9,875 nucleotides of DNA from an uncultured Dehalococcoidia bacterium (GTDB taxonomy: Bacteria; Chloroflexota; Dehalococcoidia; Dehalococcoidales; UBA3254). The notes beneath the pieces are model-generated. The model made no database searches and was not told the DNA's origin. It saw only the letters and a list, made by a program, of their open reading frames with translations. Below, piece after piece: positions 5,664 through 9,875 of this stretch; within the stretch, counting starts at the first letter, position 1, and each line of letters begins with the position of its first letter. Made by a program: the position numbers and the translations under genes. Location: NCBI GenBank assembly GCA_903890885.1, contig CAITCX010000035.1:1-9875 (forward strand), in the 5' to 3' direction.

Positions 5664-6359
5664 TCACAGCTCGGTATCCTTGCCGAGATTCCTTAAGGCG
5701 CGGCCCAGGATTTCAAGTTCTGAGGGCTCTAAATCCTCAAAGTGGTCATTGGTGGCTTTCAGGCGGTACCTGCCCTCTGGCGTGGCAGAGACGTGCTTTG
5801 CCGTACATTCATTGCCTATGCGGCAAATATATATTTTGCCCTGGACATCCACCTCTGACTGCGGCTTGACCAGCAGCCGGTCGCCCGGGAAGATCTGGTC
5901 GCCGATCAGTGATTCGCCCTGCACCAGCAAGGCATACAAAGCCTGGGGCTGCGGAACCATCTTGACGGATTCCTTGGCCACATAAGCGAAACCCAGGTTG
6001 CCTTCCTCTTTGATGCACGGATACCCAGCCGGAATATAACCCTTTATGGGTACTTCTATCATTTCGAGGGCCTCAAATTTCTGTTTAAATTCTTCAAAAA
6101 GATTATCGATTGATTTTGGCGGTAATTCGATAGGAGTCTTATCATCAGATAAAAATATTTCAGGTTGTACTTTTAATGCGCTAGATAATGCTCTTGCAGT
6201 TTTTAAGGATATACTGGTAACTCGCTTTCCGCTTTCTAGTTGGCTGATATAACTTCTATCTATACCCGAAAGTTTAGCCAACTTGTTTTGAGACAAGCCT
6301 TTTTCCTCTCTGATCCTTTTTATAAGTTGTCCAACCGTTTCTTCAACCATAGTATTCAT
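5664..6359 (-). CDS. CI/LexA-type phage repressor with self-cleaving S24 domain
   Basis: The 231-residue protein has an XRE helix-turn-helix at about residues 22-44 (LSQNKLAKLSGIDRSYISQL, then ESGKR). A linker follows, then a C-terminal S24 peptidase domain from about residue 100. The cleavage site is Ala111-Gly112 (in IPAGYP), and the catalytic dyad is Ser150 (VQGESL) with Lys188 (CTAKHV). All needed residues are present, so it should be inactivated by RecA-stimulated self-cleavage after DNA damage. ATG 6359 has AGGGGG upstream. It diverges from the Cro-like gene across 133 bases holding repeated operator-like elements, the classic phage lysogeny switch. Two microprotein genes follow it. Confidence 0.93.
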   Translation of the reverse strand: MNTMVEETVGQLIKRIREEKGLSQNKLAKLSGIDRSYISQLESGKRVTSISLKTARALSSALKVQPEIFLSDDKTPIELPPKSIDNLFEEFKQKFEALEMIEVPIKGYIPAGYPCIKEEGNLGFAYVAKESVKMVPQPQALYALLVQGESLIGDQIFPGDRLLVKPQSEVDVQGKIYICRIGNECTAKHVSATPEGRYRLKATNDHFEDLEPSELEILGRALRNLGKDTEL

Positions 6360-6370
6360 ATTTTAACCCC

Positions 6371-6470
6371 CTGTAGACTTTTAACAAGATGTAGTATAAG
6401 ACTACTAATAAAGTATTGACTTTCTTCAAAGCAGTGGTATAATAGTTCTAATCGTGGTAAAAGTCAACAG
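6371..6470. promoter_or_regulatory. Immunity control region: three TTGACTTT-type elements and a 15-bp inverted repeat
   Basis: TAGACTTTTAAC (6374-6385), TTGACTTTCTTC (6416-6427) and, on the minus strand, TTGACTTTTACC (6467-6456) are copies of one element. The outer two are inverted, with 12 of 13 bases shared (CTGTAGACTTTTA at 6371-6383 against the complement of 6458-6470). Their centres are 42 and 40 bases apart. GTAGT-ATAAG-ACTAC (6391-6405) is a separate inverted repeat covering a minus-strand TATACT (6398-6393), which may be the -10 of the repressor's own promoter. The middle element covers the rightward -35. These are the likely binding sites of the repressor and the Cro-like protein. 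Confidence 0.6.
6416..6443 (+). promoter_or_regulatory. Rightward early promoter
   Basis: TTGACT (6416-6421) and TATAAT (6438-6443) are 16 bases apart, and TGG directly before the -10 gives an extended -10. It should drive the Cro-like gene at 6493 and the early operon beyond. Its -35 lies inside the middle operator-like element, so repressor binding would block it. Confidence 0.8.
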
Positions 6471-6492
6471 TAAAGAAGGGGAATAAAACACA

Positions 6493-6723
6493 ATGGACGA
6501 ATTAATAAAGGCAGTAGGGGAAGCGCAGAAAAAGAGAGGGTTATCAGACCGGAAGTTATCGCAGCTGCTGGGAATAGATCCTGCCCACTGGAGCCGGATC
6601 AAGCGAGGTCTGGCCCCGGCCAGCGGCGGCAAGTTCCTGACAGCGGTGACGCGGGAATTCCCGGAACTTCATTTCATCGTCTTGAAGTGCATGGCGCAGA
6701 CCGAGAAGGCGGCAGTGAAATGA
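6493..6723 (+). CDS. Cro-like helix-turn-helix regulator
   Basis: The 76-residue protein starts at ATG 6493, with GAAGGGG about 11 bases upstream (somewhat long spacing). Residues about 17-38 (LSDRKLSQLLGIDPAHWSRI followed by KRG) form a lambda-repressor-like helix-turn-helix. The rest is a short helical end, with no dimerising or protease domain. As the first gene rightward from the switch, opposite the CI-type repressor, it most likely acts as Cro, repressing the lysogeny promoter during lytic growth. Its stop overlaps the next start (ATGA at 6720-6723), so the two are translationally coupled. The role is inferred from position and fold. Confidence 0.85.
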   Translation: MDELIKAVGEAQKKRGLSDRKLSQLLGIDPAHWSRIKRGLAPASGGKFLTAVTREFPELHFIVLKCMAQTEKAAVK

Positions 6724-6989
6724 ACTGGATTATAGAAACAGGCAACATGAACGTCAAGGTAGATTTAAAAGGAAAGGAGCCGCATGAGAGCTGGCCTGAA
6801 ATAATAGATGCGTTTAATGCTGCCAGAACTAAAAGATCACGTATCGGGATAGTATTATCGGCCAGGAAAGAGAACGCCAAAGGGGATGATTTGGGACGGA
6901 TTTATTTCCGAGTAACCAACAAGTTTATTAAAGACCTGAATAAACGTCTAGATTTAGCCGGAAAGAAAGGTGAAAAACCGAATGGTTAA
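6720..6989 (+). CDS. Small early phage protein, unknown function
   Basis: I place the start at ATG 6720 (89 residues), which overlaps the Cro-like stop as ATGA and has AAGGCGG 7 bases upstream. An in-frame ATG 33 bases earlier lacks a site. The protein has a strand-rich start (MNWIIETGNMNVKVDLKGKE), a helix (SWPEIIDAFNAARTKR), a strand (RIGIVLSA) and a basic helical end (KFIKDLNKRLDLAGKKGEK). It contains no cysteines or membrane segments. The position beside cro suggests an early regulatory or host-takeover function, but no family is recognised. Its stop shares TTAA (6986-6989) with the oppositely oriented gene that ends there. Confidence 0.7.
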   Translation: MNWIIETGNMNVKVDLKGKEPHESWPEIIDAFNAARTKRSRIGIVLSARKENAKGDDLGRIYFRVTNKFIKDLNKRLDLAGKKGEKPNG

Positions 6990-7219
6990 TAACCTTTTTT
7001 CGATTTGCGCCAGTACTTCGCGTTTTTGCAATAGACCCGTCCGTTTAAAAACCGGAGACAGTCTTTCACCGTATCCCTGTTATACCCTGGGAATATTTGA
7101 ATTATTTGATCTATTGTTAGTCCTCTTCGTTTATCCCCGGGTCCTGGTAAACAAACATAAACCGGCAAACACATCGTTTCCTTCTTTTCCTTCAATGAGT
7201 CTTTTTGAAAACCAAACAT
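6986..7219 (-). CDS. Small basic protein with a possible winged-helix segment, against the main direction
   Basis: I place the start at ATG 7219 (77 residues), because AGGAG lies 7 bases upstream. An in-frame start at 7258 has none. Residues about 35-70 (KRRGLTIDQIIQIFPGYNRD, then TVKDCLRFLNGRVY) look like helix-turn-helix plus wing. The end (KNAKYWRKSKKGY) is basic, so DNA binding is plausible. It has its own promoter (7288-7259) and converges on the early gene ending at 6989, sharing the four bases TTAA. That makes it a self-contained insertion of the moron kind. The plus-strand frame over the same bases has no ribosome binding site and reads as a shadow. Confidence 0.65.
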   Translation of the reverse strand: MFGFQKDSLKEKKETMCLPVYVCLPGPGDKRRGLTIDQIIQIFPGYNRDTVKDCLRFLNGRVYCKNAKYWRKSKKGY

Positions 7220-7258
7220 CAAATATCTCCTATGCATGACATAAAAACATAAAAACAT

Positions 7259-7288
7259 ATTTTAACAAATGGAAGACGGTAAATACAA
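7259..7288 (-). promoter_or_regulatory. Promoter of the minus-strand winged-helix gene
   Basis: On the minus strand, TTGTAT (7288-7283) and TAAAAT (7264-7259) are 18 bases apart. The leader that follows contains two tandem copies of GTTTTTAT (7256-7241) before the ribosome binding site. It lies between the two minus-strand genes. Confidence 0.45.
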
Positions 7289-7313
7289 AGGAATTAGAAA
7301 ATGAAAAACTCGA

Positions 7314-7865
7314 CTAATAAAGCATACCGGTTTTTAAAGCGATGGTTTGACGCAGCTCGCAGAGCTTGTTTCCGTGGACGTCGACTGAGCCAATCCGAAT
7401 GTGAATGGACGGACATTTCGCTTTACCGTTCTGCCCTGACCGAGGTACGTAAAGTAACACCGGCTGACATTTGGTCCGGGAGCGGTTTGGGGGTATATCA
7501 AGGGGAAGTTGTAGTGATTCAGAGATGGGTACAGCCCGGGCAGCCTTTGGGTTTTTGGACAGTTGAACCTGTAAATGATTACCAGTTGAGTCTTTTGGAT
7601 AATGCTCAAGTACAAACCTTTCTTTGTTTGGCGTCCCGAATAGTAAATGAAAAACTGTTCTTCCCCGAGACGCCGGATTCACAAAAGACAGATATAGCAA
7701 AATTAGATAACTGCCCTTTTTGTCATCATGGTCAACAAGTATCACCTCTCTCAGGCTCATACAAAGAGGAAGATGATAGCGCCTCCATTCCTGCGCAAAC
7801 AAAACTACCGCGAGAACAAAACCCAATATGCCAATTATGCCAGAAACTAGCTGCCAAATATTCAT
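7314..7865 (-). CDS. Membrane-anchored protein with a C-terminal beta domain, unknown function
   Basis: The 183-residue protein has one N-terminal membrane helix (residues about 5-24, in MNIWQLVSGIIGILGFVLAV), a basic stop (EWRRY), then a beta-rich domain (SYLILLYLSFVNPASRGRTV, ending in QPVLLYVP and IHIRIGSVDVHGN). This layout, with N-terminal helix and 'l-x-l-x-F-x-N-x-S-x-x-x-x-x-I' strands, recurs in small clostridial membrane proteins of unknown role. It competes with a plus-strand frame (7301-7888). My hand count over 190 codons gives GC of about 54, 38 and 44 percent at minus codon positions 1-3, the normal order with position 2 lowest. On the plus strand it is 54, 44 and 38. A possible -10 TATAAT lies at 7929-7924. 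The ribosome binding site is weak. Confidence 0.62.
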   Translation of the reverse strand: MNIWQLVSGIIGILGFVLAVVLFAQEWRRYHLPLCMSLREVILVDHDDKKGSYLILLYLSFVNPASRGRTVFHLLFGTPNKERFVLEHYPKDSTGNHLQVQLSKNPKAARAVPISESLQLPLDIPPNRSRTKCQPVLLYVPRSGQNGKAKCPSIHIRIGSVDVHGNKLCELRQTIALKTGMLY

Positions 7866-7900
7866 ATGGCAATTCTAGCACAACCTAAAAGGGGATAGAT

Positions 7901-8170
7901 ATGCAAAATCAGAATCAGAAATTATTATATTGCCCGGAATGCGGAACAAGCACAGCCGTCCATGTTATAGACGCCAACAAAAAGGGGCTCTTCAGGTGCC
8001 TTACCTGTTATCTGGAGTTTACGACCGAGAAGCAAGCAATTTTAGACATGTTGCAACCTGGTGGTTGTTTTACTCAAGAAGATTTTGACATTGCACTTCA
8101 AAAACGAATGGGCAAGTTATATGAAAAAGTCAATTCTGAAATTGAAAGGGTTAAACATCTGGAAAAATAG
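7901..8170 (+). CDS. Zinc-ribbon protein with coiled-coil tail
   Basis: The 89-residue protein starts at ATG 7901 after AGGGGAT. Cys11-x-x-Cys14 (CPECGTS) and Cys33-x-x-Cys36 (CLTC) frame a 'knuckle' pair spaced as in rubredoxin-type or zinc-ribbon domains, so it should bind one zinc ion. The C-terminal half is helical and charged (KRMGKLYEKVNSEIERVKHL), probably for dimerisation. Such proteins in phage early regions often contact nucleic acid or RNA polymerase, but nothing here shows which. It is separated from the upstream plus-strand gene by two minus-strand genes. Its last 20 bases overlap the minus-strand gene that ends at 8151. Confidence 0.75.
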   Translation: MQNQNQKLLYCPECGTSTAVHVIDANKKGLFRCLTCYLEFTTEKQAILDMLQPGGCFTQEDFDIALQKRMGKLYEKVNSEIERVKHLEK

Positions 8171-8408
8171 CTTTTGAGATAGCCTCATTATTTTTATCAA
8201 TTATTTCAAGAAAAACATTTGAAAGAATTTGGACAGTTACCGTCAAGTTAGGATCAGGGTTTGAATTTAAATTATTGAGCGTAGTTTTAAATCGGGGGTT
8301 TAAATCATTGTCAGCCAACAACTTATCCATTTTAAATTCAGCCATTCTTTTATCAAACGACTCAAAAAACAGTTTTATCATTTCAGCTTTGGACAATCCT
8401 ATTTGCAT
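8151..8408 (-). CDS. Small helical protein, against the main direction
   Basis: I place the start at ATG 8408 (85 residues), where GAGGTGG lies about 9 bases upstream. A longer frame up to 8576 would run through the opposite-strand gene's start and adds an atypical sequence. The product is a compact helical protein (MQIGLSKAEMIKLFFESFDK, then RMAEFKMDKLLADNDLNPRF) with a polar loop (NSNPDPNLTVTVQ) and a last helix (FLEIIDKNNEAISKAI). A TATAAT at 8442-8437 with a weak -35 could drive it. No family recognised. It is probably another independent accessory gene. It ends inside the zinc-ribbon gene by 20 bases. Confidence 0.6.
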   Translation of the reverse strand: MQIGLSKAEMIKLFFESFDKRMAEFKMDKLLADNDLNPRFKTTLNNLNSNPDPNLTVTVQILSNVFLEIIDKNNEAISKAIFPDV

Positions 8409-8463
8409 AGACAACCACCTCAACGACGTTTTAGCAATTATATTACCAGAAAAGGAGAAAGTT

Positions 8464-8667
8464 ATGAAAAGCACAATCAGGCAGAGAGCCGGCAGACTCG
8501 GAGGATTAACCACATTAGAACGCCACGGCAAGGAGCACTTCAGCAAGGTCGGCAAAACCGGCGGGAGACCACGCAATTTAACAATAAGCGAGCTTCGTAG
8601 CTTAAGCTACGGCTCTCAAGGAGGAGAGGTTAAGTCAGCGTCTAAGGAGCATGCAAAAACCCGGTAA
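8464..8667 (+). CDS. Small basic protein with a KGG-like Gly motif
   Basis: ATG 8464 has AAGGAG (8452-8457) upstream with a 6-base gap. The 67-residue product is basic. It carries GRLGGLTTLERHGKEHFSKV then GKTGGRP, which resembles the 'GG-x-x-x-x-x-x-G-x-x-x-F-x-x-x-G-x-x-GG' unit of KGG (stress-induced) repeat proteins. Those are small, disordered, nucleic-acid-associated proteins also seen in phages. After that motif the gene passes through a near-perfect palindrome (8596-8611) encoding LRSLSYG, so its end may be an added segment. It overlaps the next gene's ATG by 17 bases. The family call is moderate and the role unknown. Confidence 0.65.
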   Translation: MKSTIRQRAGRLGGLTTLERHGKEHFSKVGKTGGRPRNLTISELRSLSYGSQGGEVKSASKEHAKTR

Positions 8668-8731
8668 AAAGTTTGAAGCTGGTAGTTATCAGCTGCCAGC
8701 TTCAGGAGGTGAACCCAAGTCAGTGAGGAGC
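8590..8731 (+). repeat. Duplicated unit: hairpin followed by a strong Shine-Dalgarno stretch
   Basis: Copy 1 has a hairpin at 8590-8617, with core palindrome CGTAGCTTAAGCTACG at 8596-8611. AGGAGG (8619-8624), AAGTCAG (8632-8638) and AGGAGC (8645-8650) follow. Copy 2 has a hairpin at 8675-8703, with 13 pairs, two G-U pairs and a 3-base loop. AGGAGG (8704-8709), AAGTCAG (8717-8723) and AGGAGC (8726-8731) follow. The first two blocks repeat at an 85-base offset, with 16 of 22 bases identical over 8619-8640 against 8704-8725. The last block is offset by 81. The hairpins differ in sequence but keep the shape and position. This may be structured RNA that controls translation of the gene at 8651 or 8723. 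Confidence 0.5.
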
Positions 8732-8908
8732 AACAATATTATACCACAAAGCGTCAATAATTCTGAATGCCCCCAGTGCCATTATAACCGGATCATCCTG
8801 GGGAACATGCTGCAGAGCAAGGGTAAGTTCAACACGCAGCGCAAGCAGGAAGCCATCGACATAATTTCAAAGTGCAGCGCGTGCCAGGAATTCTTCCGCG
8901 GTCAATAA
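8651..8908 (+). CDS. Small zinc-ribbon protein
   Basis: The open frame from ATG 8651 gives 85 residues. Cys40-x-x-Cys43 (CPQCHYN) and Cys75-x-x-Cys78 (CSAC) frame a helix-rich 30-residue segment, so it should bind one zinc ion. The start is uncertain. AAGGAG is only 1 base before ATG 8651, which is too close. GTG 8723 (61 residues, beginning SVRSNN in the longer frame) has AGGAGGTGA with a 10-base spacer, which is rather long. The extra 24 N-terminal residues encode the second hairpin of the duplicated unit, which argues for the shorter form. Both versions keep all four cysteines. The role is probably nucleic-acid binding in the early region. Confidence 0.6.
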   Translation: MQKPGKKFEAGSYQLPASGGEPKSVRSNNIIPQSVNNSECPQCHYNRIILGNMLQSKGKFNTQRKQEAIDIISKCSACQEFFRGQ

Positions 8909-8929
8909 AAAAAGAGAGGAGGTTTATTT

Positions 8930-9094
8930 ATGATATTCACAAACACGTTAAATCAAGCCAGGCCTGCCTTCACCAGTCGCTCAGACACTTTTATTATAGC
9001 CTGTAAGGCTAAAGAACTTTCAGTCCGGCTGGGTTTGATTATCAGATTTCACGGCAATAACACGATGGAGCAAGTTATCAACGGAGAGAACTAA
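8930..9094 (+). CDS. 54-residue early protein, unknown function
   Basis: ATG 8930 is preceded by GAGAGGAGG with a 7-base spacer, a very strong ribosome binding site, 21 bases after the previous stop. The product starts MIFTNTLNQARPAFTSRSDT and continues with a hydrophobic strand (FIIAC) and another (VRLGLIIRF). Its TAA is directly followed by ATG of the ATPase gene (TAAATG at 9092-9097), so translation is probably coupled. It could be a small partner of the ATPase. No family recognised. Confidence 0.6.
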   Translation: MIFTNTLNQARPAFTSRSDTFIIACKAKELSVRLGLIIRFHGNNTMEQVINGEN

Positions 9095-9875
9095 ATGGCA
9101 ACCGACTTTGAAATATTAAAAAAAGCCTACGAGACTGAATACGTAAATAAGAACAAAACCGAACGCTGTTTTTCCGCCTGGCAATCCTTCCAGGTAGGCG
9201 CCAGCCGGTCCGATATTATGCGTCTTCATGCCGAAGAGCTGATTTATATTAGCTCACGCCTTTCAGCGGGCCAGGGCAGCACAAACCATTACAGACTTAC
9301 AGAAAAGGGTATTAAATTGGTCCAGGCAAGCATGACTGAACATGAATCGGAAATCAGTATAGCCAAAGAAGAAGTATTAGAAGCAATGAATCTGATTATC
9401 GGCTTTGACGATGTTAAGGCCAGGATAGCCAAGGCTGTCACCGATCGGGACAAGACGCATTTCCTGTTAGAAGGGCCGCCAGCCTGCGCAAAGTCATTGA
9501 TGCTTGAAGCTGTCTATACCGCGGTTGGGACTGAACACGCCTACCTCGCTTTCGGTTCCAGGACCTCCGGCGCCGGTCTATCCGACCAGCTGTTTAATCA
9601 GCGGCCGGCGGTGCTGGTACTGGACGAGGCCGACAAGATGGACAAGGACACGCGCTCTGTCCTGCTTGGACTGCTCGAAACCGGCGATATTATAGAAACC
9701 AAGTCCCGTAAAACCCGCGGCATAAAGCTCAACACCCAGGTCCTGGCCGCCTGCAATAAATCGAGTAAGTTTACCCCCGAGTTTATTAGCCGCTTTGCAG
9801 CCCACCTGTATTTTCCGCGCTATACGCGGGAAGAATTTCTGGACGTTTGCGTTGGTTTTCTGACGCGGGCTGAAA
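9095..9875 (+). CDS. AAA+ ATPase with N-terminal winged-helix domain, 3' end outside window
   Basis: The frame runs from ATG 9095 to the edge (260 residues visible). Residues about 20-85 look like a winged helix (SRSDIMRLHAEELIYISSRL, then NHYRLTEKG). The AAA+ core follows, with Walker A GPPACAKS (127-134, Lys133), Walker B VLVLDEAD (173-180, Asp177, Glu178), sensor-1 Asn221 (AACN) and a likely arginine finger Arg233 (ISRF). The GPPxxAKS form with SRF recalls RuvB-like and MCM-like ATPases rather than DnaC or MoxR. Sequence-specific DNA recognition by the N-terminal domain with ATP-driven remodelling would suit phage replication or Holliday-junction processing. That is inference. The gene is coupled to the upstream 54-residue gene. 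Confidence 0.85.
   Translation, partial: MATDFEILKKAYETEYVNKNKTERCFSAWQSFQVGASRSDIMRLHAEELIYISSRLSAGQGSTNHYRLTEKGIKLVQASMTEHESEISIAKEEVLEAMNLIIGFDDVKARIAKAVTDRDKTHFLLEGPPACAKSLMLEAVYTAVGTEHAYLAFGSRTSGAGLSDQLFNQRPAVLVLDEADKMDKDTRSVLLGLLETGDIIETKSRKTRGIKLNTQVLAACNKSSKFTPEFISRFAAHLYFPRYTREEFLDVCVGFLTRAE

Noticed and set aside
5433..5696. Plus-strand frame of 87 residues with a hydrophobic Gly-rich product
   Set aside because: It starts at TTG with no ribosome binding site, overlaps genes at both ends, and is the complement of two minus-strand microprotein frames with good sites. The hydrophobicity is the expected shadow of Pro/Lys-rich codons.
6970..7239. Plus-strand frame of 89 residues
   Set aside because: No ribosome binding site, overlaps the previous gene's end, and the minus-strand frame has AGGAG, a promoter and a plausible DNA-binding segment.
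7241..7258. ATAAAAAC tandem as a CRISPR or iteron array
   Set aside because: Only two short copies are present; no spacer pattern and no longer array anywhere in the window.
7301..7888. Plus-strand frame of 195 residues with two CXXC pairs and an AAAGGAA site
   Set aside because: Its codon-position GC (about 54/44/38 by hand count) is out of order for a real gene, and the minus-strand frame has a convincing membrane helix and beta domain. Some doubt remains, since its spacing to the next plus gene is good.
8275..8463. Upstream extension of the KGG-like gene
   Set aside because: It is the shadow of the minus-strand gene; AAGGAG before ATG 8464 marks the real start.
8409..8576. Upstream extension of the minus-strand gene at 8151-8408
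   Set aside because: No ribosome binding site at 8576, unusual sequence, and it lies opposite the start of the gene at 8464. The GAGGTGG before ATG 8408 decides the shorter form.

Overview
The window reads as part of a temperate bacteriophage genome from a Gram-positive host, most likely a member of the Firmicutes (Clostridia). This rests on dense short genes, strong AGGAGG-type ribosome binding sites, TTG/GTG starts, sigma-A-like promoters, a tyrosine integrase and a LexA/CI-type repressor facing a Cro-like gene. The host identification is an inference.

Layout. (1) 1-1627, plus strand: the end of the late region, with the tail of one protein cut by the window edge, three small tail-tip or fibre-type proteins, and a one-helix membrane protein that may belong to lysis. 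(2) 1718-2749, minus strand: a complete tyrosine integrase, and just upstream of it the 3' half of a tRNA-Ile(GAU) gene from the anticodon loop to CCA. No 5' half is present, so this is read as the phage attachment core. (3) 2841-5530: an accessory block with a 93-residue acidic protein behind its own promoter, a HigBA-type toxin-antitoxin pair with a third co-directional gene, a Cys-rich protein resembling the end of phage minor head proteins, and a three-helix membrane protein laid out like SLATT/Pycsar effectors. (4) 5420-6723: the immunity region. A CI-type repressor (minus) is followed by two proline/lysine-rich microproteins with good ribosome binding sites. It diverges from a Cro-like gene across a control region carrying three copies of a TTGACTTT-type element. 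(5) 6720-9875: the early rightward region, with small early proteins, two zinc-ribbon proteins, a KGG-like protein, three minus-strand genes lying against the main direction, and a winged-helix plus AAA+ ATPase that runs off the right edge and probably serves replication or recombination.

Order and inference. The attachment core lies between tail genes plus integrase on one side and immunity/replication genes on the other. In a single integrated prophage those two sides would be at opposite ends of the element. The window is therefore best explained as an unintegrated, circular or concatemeric phage genome, or as tandem prophages.

The least ordinary parts are the two microproteins after the repressor, the repeated hairpin plus ribosome-binding-site unit at 8590-8731, the spaced operator set at 6374-6467, and the accessory block between the attachment site and the repressor.
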